Shown here in pieces: positions 23,715-34,505 of a DNA stretch of 64,000 nucleotides. The stretch's first letter is position 1; each line of letters opens with the position of its first letter. The notes under the pieces were generated by a model. That model searched no databases, had not been told where the DNA came from, and saw only the letters and a list, made by a program, of their open reading frames with translations. Origin of the DNA: Galerina marginata (Eukaryota; Basidiomycota; Agaricomycetes; Agaricales; Galerinaceae); contig JAECYW010000019.1 in the NCBI GenBank assembly GCA_023014335.1, positions 186,001 to 250,000 on the forward strand. The letters are read 5' to 3'. A program made the position numbers and the translations under genes.

Positions 23715-24552
23715 TATCCACATAATTACCGTCCCGCTTAGACGTGGGCGTGATTGGGTTGATTGATACTCACTAGCATCGTTCGTCCTGAGGTATGATA
23801 CATATAGGCGAGTCGTCACATCTCCAACTTCAAGCTTGCACCGCGCTGAACCCTGTTTAGTATTTTGTGTTCCTTGCTATCTAAGATCTCAGTTGGTCTT
23901 CTCCGACGGCTCACTGGGTCAGCGACTTCCTGTTGCCTCTTCTGAGGGGTGCAATTTTGAAACATGAACTGAGGCTCGCTGGTCCTGATTCTGTTTCTTC
24001 CTGTGACTTTACTCGGCGCAGACTGGCATCTCTGACCAACAAGTGACCAGATGGACGTACGCCACCGTTTTCAGGCTGTCTGCATATAGCTTGCGTCTTG
24101 GTCTCCGGCCTTGAGCTTTAGCCCCAACAATGCCAGTGCCAGTTGTACGTGCCAACAAATAGCGAGATCGATGTTTTTCTGACCGAATGACAGGTATCTT
24201 TGTTCATGGTACAAGTTCTCCTCCCTCGAGCGCAGGACCGTTTCTCACATTCGCCAAATGCAAATTTATAATTCTTCCGTGCAGCTGCTCCGACTCCCGA
24301 CGCCTGACTCGGGATTCTTTCTGCATCCTAGCCCTTGACCTATCTACTCAGTAGTCTCTGGCAATGCAGGCCAGAAGGCTCAATCAAGGAAGCAGAAGAT
24401 CGACCGCTTACAGTTTCGAGAGCTCGCTCCTGAAATGAGGAAGAAAACCGCGGTGCAAATTTAACACCCAGCCTGTAGTACGCGCGCTGTGGCATATTTC
24501 AGTCCGCTAACTTAACGAAAGAGATTTGGGTGAACTCGTTGAAGCAACGGTG
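23715..24552 (-). repeat. Right arm of the inverted repeat flanking the HMG-box gene
   Basis: Reverse-complement partner of 18128-19025. The inner boundary is the AATTACCGTCCCGCTTAGAC region and the outer boundary lies just after GGGTGAACTCGTTGAAGCAA. Beyond both outer boundaries the flanks are unrelated, which defines the arm length. Confidence 0.8.
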
Positions 24553-25654
24553 CACTACAGTCTATCAAACAAGAGCGAGAAGACATGTTGTAGAAAAAGA
24601 AGACTAGCTGCTTGGTCCTATTGCTGCAAGGACGCTGCTGGGAGCGAGACGCTGGGCGAGTGCGAGTGCGAGTGCAAATGAGTGGCCATCTTTGAAATGA
24701 CTTTGAAGGCGAAACCTGGGGAAATCGCAGTGTGCGTGAACGACAAGATTTTCGACTGCGTTTATTCGATACTGTCTGTACCTCCTGTTCTTTTGTAGGA
24801 ATATAATTCGTATCCATCTCCGAGTCGAGTAAGCGCCATATATTCATTAAACACTGAAATTATTGTAAAAATAAAGGAGAGGAGAAATAGGCCTGAAGTA
24901 AACAAAAAGATAGTATCTCCAACTGTGGGAAGAAAAATACGAGTCAAAGAGAAGTGGAATTATCGTAGAGGAAGGGAAAAAATACAGTAAATTGTTTTCA
25001 GGACGAGAGCAAGGGAAATCCGGCACGGTTTTTGTGAGTTAGGGTGACAATGCATACTGGAAGCGAATAGAATGATTGGGGAGATCTATTGTCATTGATC
25101 CGACCGAGGTGACTTCGTCGGCGTGCTTCGACGGCGGCGGAAGGCTCGTTATCATGCGTGGGAAAGCGCCGTTGAATAGACGCTGACGCACTGACGACTC
25201 GGTCCGCGGGCGCTTCACATGTTGCGCGACTCAGGCGAATCGTACCTTTCTTAATCGGATGCTCAAACGATTCCTGATATTTTCCATCTTCATTCGCAGA
25301 CGGACAGACTCCCTCACCAGACCCCAGATTGAATTTCATATATTGCCCGTGTGGCATGTTCCACGCAACTGAAAAAATGGAATACATACCTAATCGTTGA
25401 ATTGAAAGTGGATAATCCGTGTGTAAATAAATTTCAGAGTTCTTCTATTATTATCCCCCCTGTAACTGGATTTAGGTCATGATCTAAACCCGCCAATCCG
25501 ACTCGAGGACTATCCGTGATTGAAGGGCAGAGATATGCACTCTCTGGTGTACTTTACTGAACATACACGACCGACTGAAGGAGTATTAAATAGTTGCCAA
25601 GTAGATAATATGTGCTGCGTAGCTACAAAGTCACAAGCGCCCCAGTTAAAACAA
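24553..25654. other. Intergenic, weak minus-strand frames only
   Basis: A 129-codon minus frame (24998-25387) and a short frame with one hydrophobic helix (24762-24947) could be parts of a decayed gene. I could not join them in frame or recognise them. They are left as unassigned sequence. Confidence 0.35.
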
Positions 25655-27177
25655 CTACTTCAACTTCGCACTCTTGACCGAGCGGCGGCTACGCCGTAAA
25701 CCTTCTGGCTCAATATAACTATCGTCTACCTCTGGCTCTGAGTCCCTCTCTCGTTTTTGAACCCTGATGGCCTTCTTTTCCATCCGTTCACGCTCTTGCC
25801 TCAACTGGGACTCGTAAACTCTTGCCGTTAAAGTATCAGCAAATTTCTCTCTGTCTGCTGGCATCGTAAGTTCTTCATCGCACTGAAACCAGTCAACAGG
25901 CATTGATGAAGCACTGAGAGCAGAACAAAGATAGAACAGTGAGCTTATGTTAAATAATCGGCACAAAGACTGTACCTTTTCGTCAATTTGTCCAAAGCCT
26001 CGATTCCACGTTGTTCCATCTCAGCCAAGTCCGTAACAGGCTCCTCGAATTTTGTTCGGCAGGCCTCCGCTAAGCGTAGGGCTGTTTTCCATGGTCGGGC
26101 TCGGTTACCATGATCACCGCGCTCGACCCATCCGACGATGGTCCTTAAGCTACCAATGTAAGCGGTAAGGACAAGCCCAAATATCTTGTTACAGACTGAC
26201 GATAAGATGAGGTCAGAGTTATACTTTCAAGTCAGTGACATAACAGACCGTGCATCATTCCTTCACAAACACCATCAAAAGTTCTGTCAGAGATCGTTAT
26301 TTCTTGATTTTTGAAGAATTTCTTGGTCTCGGGGTTGTATGTGTAAAAATAGTATTGAGAGAAATCGCTCAAAAGCCCATATACTTTCAGGTTTTTAAAG
26401 TCTTGTCGACCATTTCGCTGAGCTGCATCTGAGATAGGGTTCAATATCAGTTACGATTCTTGATTCCGCAATAGGAATATCACTCACCCAGCAACTCTAG
26501 GAAGAGCTGGGTAACGTAGTCTCCCAACTCGCCTTCATCTCCTAGCTGTAATTTCAGCTCGACCACAAGGAACAAAACCCCACCAAGTAGGAACATCTGC
26601 CAAAGGATCAGGAACGAGTCAGTCTTTGACGGTCAGGCAGTTGAACACACAAGACCTGGTACTCACCGCGTGCTCCGCTCTGCCTGCAGTCGAATACTCT
26701 GTTTTGATCAAGCACTTCTCGGGTTTATCAAGGATCCGGCCTTGGAAGAGAGAGATAATGGGAATTAAGAACTGAATTGTCCTAGAATTAGTTCAATGCA
26801 CGATGCCAGGATTTGACCTAACGTACTGGCTCCAACATTCGTAAATGTGCTTCCTCCTGAGTTCGGTCACTCCTTTTGAATCTGTATGCACCCATCCACA
26901 CCAGGGCAATTTTGCACACTTCTTTGTGAAATGACCGTGGCAGCTGGTACGTTGGGGTTATATCGTGCCCCAGGAGATAATTTGAGTATTCAAAACTTCG
27001 GGACTGGAGCCCGAACTCCGTTCCATGTTCGTTGAAAAAATCATCCCATTTCGCGTCGGAGAACGAAGTCAGAGCTTTCTCGTCTTCGGAAAGGATGGCT
27101 ACAAGATCATTGCGATCAGTAGGGGAAAGTGCGTCGATGGACGCCTGGATATTTTCCAGCTTCGAGGCTAACGACAT
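25655..27177 (-). CDS. Uncharacterised protein with possible PD-(D/E)XK nuclease-like core
   Basis: Six exons (27177-26827, 26771-26667, 26596-26488, 26428-26249, 26195-25976, 25913-25655) give 407 residues with all junctions in frame. The N-terminal helical part is MSLASKLENIQASIDALSPT. The centre (about residues 140-225) has an acidic TEYSTAGRAEHA, a hydrophobic strand GGVLFLVVELKLQLGD with an E-x-K pair, then YVTQLFLELLDAA and LKVYGLLSDFSQYYFYTYNP. Strand-ExK-strand-helix followed by a strand ending in Y/F-rich text matches the order seen in fungal PD-(D/E)XK-like proteins. This is an inference without a profile search. The C-terminus has a charged coiled coil (SQLRQERERMEKKAIRVQKR) and a basic tail that could be a nuclear signal. 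Confidence 0.8.
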
Positions 27178-27574
27178 TTTTGATTTGGGTGTGGGTGGGT
27201 TTGATTAAATCTGAGGATTGAAACGGCCCCGGCGCAGTGTAAGCTTTTATGTAGCGTTTAGTTGGACTGTGAGGACTGGTACGACGGGAAGGGTTTGATA
27301 TTGGGGCGCTTAGTCCAAGGGTGCAGGGTTTTATAACTAGATTGATTCTCCTAGAGCTCTGAGATTGATTCAAATGTGGTTTAAGTTTCAAATCGCCGCC
27401 AAGAACAGAGTTCCAATGACTCAACGAGTTTAACTTTTTCTTAACTTCACAACTCTGCGAAATCAACCTTGTCAAGCATGATAGATGTTCTCCTCCCTAG
27501 CACCGTTGTTTGGACCGGAATAAATCCTTCAAATGGGTCCAGGATTTTTTGCACAGGTGTTGAAGCGGACGACT
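27178..27574. other. Upstream region of the six-exon minus-strand gene
   Basis: Presumed promoter, with no distinct element recognised before the tandem repeat begins. Confidence 0.35.
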
Positions 27575-27990
27575 GTGTGTTCTCAGACAGATGTCTCAGA
27601 CCTCCTTTTTACCTGGGGGGAGTCTCAAGGGGGCAGAGTCGTTGGTCTGTACTCTCAGACAAATGTCTTTGACCCCCTTTCCATAGGGAGAATTTCAGGA
27701 GGCACAGAGATGAACGGGTGTGTGTTCCCAAGCAGCTGTCTTTGACCTCATTTTTGCGGAGGGAAAATTTCTGGAGAGTAGAGTCGTTCGCCTGTACTCT
27801 CGGACAGATGTTTTTAACTCCTGCTTGCGTAGGGAGAGTTTTATAAGGTCAAGTTGGACAGCTGTATGTTCTTAAACCAATGTCTTGGATCTCCTTTTTG
27901 CGTAGGGAAAGTTTCAGGGGGAGGCCGAGTCAGAAAAATGCGTGTTCTCAGACAAATGTCTTCAACCTCCTTGGTAGAGGGGGAGAGGTG
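27575..27990 (+). repeat. Tandem repeat, about 73-bp period, six diverged units
   Basis: Each unit contains TGT(G/A)T(T/C)CTC(A/G)GACA.ATGTCTT, then GACC(T/C)CCTTTTT, then AGGGA.A.TTTCA(G)GGGG and GAGTCG. Successive TCTCAGAC anchors fall near 27581, 27653, 27725, 27798, 27869 and 27946. Units differ at many positions, so the array is old. It has no coding potential. Confidence 0.75.
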
Positions 27991-28361
27991 GTTCGCCTGT
28001 GAAGGCGCTTAAATTTGTGCCAGTTCTTTTGCAGTCTTTGACGTTTCCATCCTTTCATCGTTCCACATTGTCAATGGGAAAATGCTGTGTAGAGAGGTTG
28101 TCAAGGTTTATCGAAGGATGAGCGCTAAGCACTAAGTCCTAATATGAAGGAATTCACATTCAAACTCCTGGATCACGGCCGAGAATCAACGGTATTGTAG
28201 ATACCCCTAGTGTCTCCCGACCGAACATCTATCGATTGGCCCTCTTGGGCTGGACAAACTAACCGACCCCATGTCACGTATTTTTTTACTGACACCCCCT
28301 CTTGAACCCCTCGGCTAAATTTTGAAAAAACGGTCTTACTGTCCTTCGGTGCCGTGTCCAA
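27991..28361. other. Short intergenic interval
   Basis: Spacer between the tandem repeat and the 3' end of the orphan-family gene. Nothing recognised. Confidence 0.35.
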
Positions 28362-28979
28362 TCAATCAAGCCAAGTTTCGAATCTAAAGTCCCCATCTTG
28401 AAATCCTAAAATTGCACACCATGTTACGGACGCTGATATTAACATTTAAAATATAGTGACATACCGTGTTCTTTGAGTAGGTATCGAATCTTCTCGTCAA
28501 CGTCGTTGGGCTCAAATTGCTCGATGTCCGAAGCGGGAGTGCCAACATAGGCACCCTTGATTCTTGCCCGATGGGTAATAATCATGTAATTTTCGCAGGT
28601 CTGTTCTCCAACCGATCGCATTTTAAGATTGTATTTCTCTTTTAGCTCCAGCTTCTCAGCGACGAGATCTGCAGAGACAGAGGCTTCTTCTTCAGTCATT
28701 TCTTTCAAGTTACAGAGCCGCATAGCCCATTGCTTGACTAAGTCGTGGCTCATGACGTAGCCACCAATCCGTAAGCCTCGGCGCTCGCCCATGGTATCAA
28801 ACAGTGTTGAGGGCATTGGAAAATAGTAGTGTATCGATGGTATAATCGGAGACAACTTGACGAGTAAAGATGGCGGTTTGAGCAGTACGGTATCGCGCCG
28901 CACCTGATGGCAAGAAACAAGCACAGATAAAAATCTGAAGGACGAATCGGAACAGTGAACGCACACGATGCACAGCCAC
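28362..28979 (-). CDS. Orphan family protein, copy A (start uncertain)
   Basis: The conserved body begins MSHDLVKQWAMRL (ATG at 28753). It continues through RSVGEQTCENYMIITHRARI and TPASDIEQFEPNDVDEKIRY to a 59-nt intron (28464-28406), then ends FRFETWLD and TGA at 28362: about 110 residues. The paralogue at 37.9 kb shares this pattern and the same intron site. Upstream, a signal-peptide-like region (28979-28880, RFVLQIFICACFLPSGAARY) exists but has GTG where the other copy has an ATG a little further on. It also sits in a different frame from the MSHD part. Either the gene starts at MSHD, or an older secreted form has been frameshifted. No known domain. Confidence 0.6.
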
Positions 28980-29249
28980 TACTCTAGTACTGATGAAAGT
29001 TTTCTAAGCGAGCCAAAAGCGAGCTCGATGCAGAGGAGGCCAAGACTTATAAGAATTGAAAAATTGACCTGCTGTTATTGGTTCTTGCGACTGGACATGG
29101 AATGCAAGCTGGAAAATAGAAAGCGAGCAAGAAGGAAGGAAAGTTGACAATTTCACATGACAAATATATATTTGTCATGCATTAGTCATCAGGAACGCGT
29201 CCAAAGTCACCCCTCGAGCCTCATCCAGCGTTTTACCTAGAATCACCAT

Positions 29250-30985
29250 TTCCTCAACCAATTACTGGTCGTGTATGCGAATTTTTGGATGCTGGAGCCC
29301 TATGCGCATCTCGTTGGCCCGCTGTTGGACGTAGCACTGGGTTCATGGCTGAAGGAAGATTTGTGGCGACTGGACCGACATGTGGCCCAATGCAAGGAGA
29401 CAAAGAATTTTTTTACGTTGTCCACAATAAAGTACGCGTCATCTACCCCGACCAACTACCCTGGCAGTACTCTCGCTTTGGATGACGAAAACGGGGTGTA
29501 TAATCTGCTTGCACTTCCGACGTCGCCCTAGGATGTTCCTGTGCGTTTTCTCGTCTTCTTTTCGTTGATGACACATTTATTCGCGCACTAGTCCCTGCCC
29601 AATTCCGTTCAAATTGAACTTGAATTTTGCCTTGAACTTGCATTCTTGTTAGGTGGAACTTTCCTCACCGCCAACGGATCAACACCTTACGCCAAGGGAG
29701 CGCTTCCAGCCCAGCGTCACTGCCTGCGCGTGCGGAGCTCGCGAAGATGCAGTGGATGCAGTGGCCGACACGGGAGACGATTTTCTGGACGGCCATTCTT
29801 TCTTAAACAAACATGGCGGGTCGAATGGACGTTAAATGAAGGACTGGCGAGAGAAGGAGGCTGATCTCGGCCATTCAGTGGGAAAGTATTGAAGGTAATA
29901 AGAATAGGATGGCCATGGACGGTGCTGAAGATATAGAGATGCTGAATGGGAACGAGGACCTCAGACGAAGTTAATTTAGGTTAAACGTACTTTTTTTTGT
30001 GTCCATTTTCTATCTAAACCCTCGAACTGACGACTTCACTTCGTTCTCCAGCTCGCAAGCTCACATCTCCTTCAAGAGTTCCTCCCGTTCAGCGCGGGTA
30101 GGGAGTCAGGTTTAAGCCCTAGGTCTGGCTCTGATTTGGCCCTTCGGGCGGTGTTGGCGACCACAAGCTAGATGGGATTTTCGGAGACGCTGCTTCTGGG
30201 TGGGCGACGGATTGAGGATGACCTTTCTTACTCGCGTATGTTTCCTCTCTATTTTATTTCCATTTCATGCATAATTCAAATGAACTCATGAATTTTACTT
30301 ACAGGCGATACCCAAACCCCACGCGGCCATGAACTCGACCGTGAACTCGAAAAGGCAACGACAATTCCGATGCTGCCCCCAGCCTGTCAACCAGCATCGC
30401 CACAAGGACACTAGCAGGCCCATCACCTTCGTCATCTATGTCAACAACCTCCACGTCACACTCGACGTCGTCTGTGACTACGAAAGCTCACCCATTATAC
30501 GCCCAACTCCTCCTACCAACATCCACGCTGCCTTTCTCGTTATTTCATCGTCGGGCCGGCTACTGTTACAGTCGGCAACGAACACGTCGCCGTTCACTTT
30601 GTTAAACTTCCTTCCCTAAGGCATCTCCCACCATAAACCATCATGCATCACCGTTCGGAGGAATCCCATTTCCACTCCTGGAACCTCCGTTCTCGTGGCA
30701 CCAGCAGCTCCAACTCATGATAGATGCTGAACCACAGTCGCGCCATCGCCCGAAACCACACCCATACCCGTAGCCTAACCCTCAACCTCGTCTTTTCTCG
30801 CCTGAGGAAACGCCGTTCTGCGGATGCCCGTCCCCGTATGAAGTTTGGATCCGGGCTCGCCTCATTCGCTCGCGAGCCTCTAGCTCGTTGACTCGAGAAA
30901 CTGAGAATGCGAAAGTGGAAGCTGGAACGACGGCACGATGGGTAAAGTCGAGATCGACATCAGTAGTGTCATTTGCGCTGCCAGT
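29250..30985 (+). repeat. Decayed dispersed repeat, copy 2
   Basis: Inverted partner of 8930-10780. One stretch (29255-29485) is still open and reads FVATGPTCGPMQGDKEFFYV then VHNKVRVIYPDQLPWQYSRF before a stop. The same stretch in copy 1 is interrupted. Ser/Thr-rich text at 30340-30610 is shared with copy 1. I cannot name the ancestor. Confidence 0.65.
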
Positions 30986-33044
30986 GGCATGGGATGCGGA
31001 TGAGGACGTTGAGAATTGAGATGGGCACCGATCTAGAGGCTCTGAATGAGGTTAATGACGCGGTGAATGGGCGTGGATACCAAGGCTGCTCGAGCTCCTC
31101 GGCCTTTATCTGCCGATAGGGACCCATGACCGTACCAACAGGAATCGATGTGCCTCCGGGATCAGCCCAAACGACTAGTGAGGTAGGATGTATCCGAGTA
31201 TCCCGATCCTGCATTTTAACGTTCAACATGCAACCACCACTCCTCGAGCATTGGTACGGCCACAACCGGAATCTACGTCCTGAACGATTTACGATTCCTT
31301 CCGCGTCGTCCAAATAGCAGGCACAAAGTTCGCCGCTCGATTTCCCTTCCCCTGTGCTCCAGAACTGCGTCGCTCCCTGTTCCCTAGCTACAGCGAGAGC
31401 ATTTCCATCGCTCACTTCAATGAGCCGATTGCAGGCAGGGCGTCCGCCATGCATTTTGGCGCGCATATATCACTAAAATCGATCATCCAATATCATGTCG
31501 ACTTCAGTCGACGAAATCTACCTTTTTTTGCCGACTCTTTTCCTTTCAACGTCGTTCTTTCTGCCTCCCTTCATTCTAAGAAATTTTATCGTGTCGTCTA
31601 CCCGAGCTCTTTGTGTCCTGGCTTGGTTTACCTCCGTTGTTCATTCCTTTCTGTCGGTCTTCCTTGCACACAAACATTGTTACTTATCAAGTGTACCCTC
31701 TTTTACACCGTTCGAGTTCTCGCTATTTCTAAACTGTAACGCTATTCTGATATCTCCCTATCCCATCTTTGTCTTTGGCTTGAACTTAATCGCTGTATTT
31801 CCTCTCTTTTTTTTTAAGGCGTCGTTGCTTAATTCACCAGGCTAAAAATAGTTTCTGTCAAGGTCGATGTACAGGGGCTCAGGATACGAGCGCTTAATCG
31901 TTCCGATGCCAATGAGCTGGAAGTTTCATCGCCACTGGACTGATATACATACCCACTTGAGCAACTGTAATTGACGGAGTGCCTCAGAATGCTCAAAACG
32001 TTGGTGAATAAGGGGAGTGCCTCAACCGACTCGATGATCGATCTCAACTTGATGATGTCCAGGTCTGCTAAATTGAGGGTAACTATTTTTTAGCCTGCGA
32101 GGGACTGTTAGAATTTCTCTCCGGTAAGCGGTTAGAAATATAAGCACCTCAAAATCTGCCGATGCCTGGGGTGCTATTTATCTTGGGCTTTAGGTTGGAA
32201 GGTTACAAAATGCTCAGATTATATCTTCAAGCTTATTCTCCCTCGGCTTTTGAAGGTGGCCAAAATGCAATCCATACGTTCATTATATCCGATTCAGAAA
32301 TGTGGTTGCCCACTATTCTGTAGTTTATACACATAATACGACCTGTCTAAACTCTTCATCGTGGGCGGCTTGCGTCAGTGTCTTCGAGAAAGTTGAGGGA
32401 CCTCGTACAGTCGTTTTCGATAAGACCTTGATGACAACAAAAACCCACAAAGACATTGAGGGGTCATTATTTAAAATTTTAAGTGGAACATAAAGAAAAT
32501 TCTCCCGAGATTGGTACATATGTGAATGAAGAAATAAATGACATCAGCAAAAGGCCGTCTCTATGTAGAACAAAGGTCTAGGAAGTGAAATTCTTTCTAC
32601 TTTTTTGTGATGGTAAAACGTGTGTGTGAGCCTCCGGCTAATATAAATAGAGTAGAGCTTGACTTCGAATACATAAAAAAACGGAGGCGCTGTAGACCAC
32701 ATCCTAAAATTGGGACAGGTGTCAGGTAGTCGTTTAAACAATGAATATACTTGGGTCGTTTCGATTAACCGCTGGCGCCCATAGGCTATAGCTATAGCCC
32801 TGGGTATATTAGCGACTGTCGCATGAGCTCCAGAATTTTTTTTGCAGCCTTCCTGAGGCCAAATTAAAGGCCCACTTCTACGGCAGGCAACTGAGTAAGC
32901 GTCTAGGCTTGCAAGATAAAAACTGCGCTAAATAGCTTTGAGCGTTTGAACAGAAGTTGTGGGACGTGGGAAAGTGTCCATTCAGCGCGGCTAATTGTCT
33001 TCGAGACTTCGACTGCCGACTTTCTGCCCAGACTGGTCCGGAAC
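30986..33044. other. Gene-poor interval
   Basis: A minus frame at 30969-31466 overlaps the end of the repeat and shows no motif. 31490-31850 is pyrimidine-rich and gives a spuriously hydrophobic plus frame. Nothing else is supported. Confidence 0.4.
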
Positions 33045-33125
33045 TTCTGCATCAACATTCAAGAGCGAAAGAAGAAGATATAACGGGTTATTTCGAAGGG
33101 TACTGTGAAATATTACAATCCCTGA
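33045..33125 (+). repeat. First piece of a split repeat
   Basis: AACATTCAAGAGCGAAAGAA followed by a diverged match to 48475-48556. In the copy at 48.5 kb the sequence runs straight on into what here is found only at 34164. Confidence 0.6.
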
Positions 33126-33193
33126 GTATGTTTATAACAGCTACAAAATAAAGACCACTAAAGGCTGGAAAACTGAACTTTCTTTGCGGGCGT

Positions 33194-33879
33194 TTACTTG
33201 TCCTCGTCATCGCTTGCCGCCCCAATGACAGCATCAAACCCTTTATTCGCAAAGCCCCTTGAATATAACAATTTCTCAGTGAATTAAAGAACCACGAAAA
33301 TAGAATGGTACATACCCGTTGCTCTCCAAATTGTGTACCGTGGTCGTGAGCTGCCCTGAACAGATTGCCATTGTCATTAAAACCCGACGCTTCGCCTCAG
33401 AGGATTGAAGTAAAACTTACGGGACACTTTAAACAGTCTCACCTAGTCCTGAGGCTGCACCCGCTGCGATATCTGCGGCCACGTCAGCAGCTTGGTTGAG
33501 GGCAACACCGGCATTTTGCACCGCAGCTCTGGGAAATACCGGGTTTAAATTAATTATATGACCCACTGACATGTGCTCACTTGACGTTCCCCGCTCCTTG
33601 CTGGAGGCCAGCGCCTGCCCCATTCAACAAAGGCTGCAACAAGTCCAGGACAGGTTCAAGATCGGACGAAAGCGATTGACGTCGACGATAAGTGGGCGGC
33701 AGTGCGTTGTTTGACGTCAAGTCCGAACTTTCTGACGGGTCGATGGATGGGAATGTGATGCCCTCCAGGTCCGTAACGGCTGTGGCCACAGTCTCGGTTG
33801 CCGGAAGTGGGGCGGAGGCCGCTTTATGAGAAAAGAAGAAGAGTGTAAGGAGAGCGGAAAGCTTGTTGAATCCTTTCAT
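33194..33879 (-). CDS. Small secreted protein, 162 aa
   Basis: Four exons (33879-33581, 33528-33443, 33355-33316, 33257-33194) give 162 residues in frame. The N-terminus MKGFNKLSALLTLFFFSHKA is a signal peptide, with cleavage likely near ASA-PLP. A dibasic TYRRRQS at about 63-67 could be a Kex2-type processing site (inferred). The mature part is cysteine-free, helical and Ala/Gly/Gln-rich (AAVQNAGVALNQAADVAADI), with an acidic end ASDDEDK. No homologous family is recognised. A TATAAAG lies about 185 bp upstream of the ATG at 34062-34068, and a GC-AG leader intron (GCAAGT at about 33942) is possible. The whole gene lies between two halves of a repeat that is uninterrupted elsewhere in the window. 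Confidence 0.8.
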
Positions 33880-34163
33880 CTGTTGGCATTCGAGTTAACG
33901 ATTTGGGTTTATGATAAAAATGATAGCGCAGAAAGGGACTTGCCTTGTCAGAAGTCAGAGCAGTAGTGAATATAGGAAAAATGTGCGGTAGATACAGGAG
34001 CTATGAGATATACGCCTCGAGAAAGGAGGAGAATGAAGAATCAGCGCAAAGTCTAGTGCCTCTTTATACTATTCTTAATCGGTCCAGTGTCGCTTTCAAG
34101 TTAGAATGACGACAACCTCTCCCGCCACCCCGTTGGATCCGAGTTGCCAGTGGAATTCCGAAT

Positions 34164-34505
34164 TCGGGGACGCGTTTTTATATTGAATGACAATTGATCG
34201 AAGCGCTATGAGAGCGCACCCATTGCATTTGTGCTAGTCTTTTGAGCTAGAACCTAAAACGATACTTGTGTGGATCAGCCTCCCAGAACATTCATATCGA
34301 TTGGTAACTTTGAAATACATACGGGGCAGGATCTGCTTGCTTCTTACCACTAAAGGTTGATGCTCGGCTTTGGCTCGGCTTAGCGTCGAATGTCGAGGTT
34401 TAATTTCGACTGCCAGCCGATTTTCCCTCCGCCGCTGCTCTTAACAGCGGGGGCCATCGATCTGGACCGAAATCACACTAGTAGCGCAGGGAGTGACTTG
34501 GAGTT
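34164..34505 (+). repeat. Second piece of the split repeat
   Basis: Matches 48553-48895. Landmarks are TTTTA.TATTGA.ATGAC, ATTGATCGA.GCGCTA, GAGCTAGAACCTAA (here after TCTTTT), ACATTCATATCGATTG, and TCGAGGT.TAA/ATTTCG.CTGC.AGCCGA.TTTCC. By eye identity is about 75%. Confidence 0.65.

Noticed and set aside
24998..25387. 129-codon minus-strand ORF beginning MYSIFSVAWNMPHG
   Set aside because: No start context, no joined exons and no recognisable family. It may be a decayed gene, but this cannot be supported.
29376..29485. Possible RNase H1 N-terminal-like domain in the open part of the repeat (KEFFYVVHNKVRVI)
   Set aside because: The key Gly and Trp positions of that domain are absent and the other repeat copy is frame-broken.
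30969..31466. 165-codon minus-strand ORF at the end of the decayed repeat
   Set aside because: The corresponding region of the other repeat copy is not open in this frame, and no motif is present.
32302..32519. Plus-strand frame containing TVVFDKT, reminiscent of the P-type ATPase phosphorylation motif
   Set aside because: The invariant DKTGT is not completed, the frame is only 63 codons, and no flanking ATPase sequence can be read.
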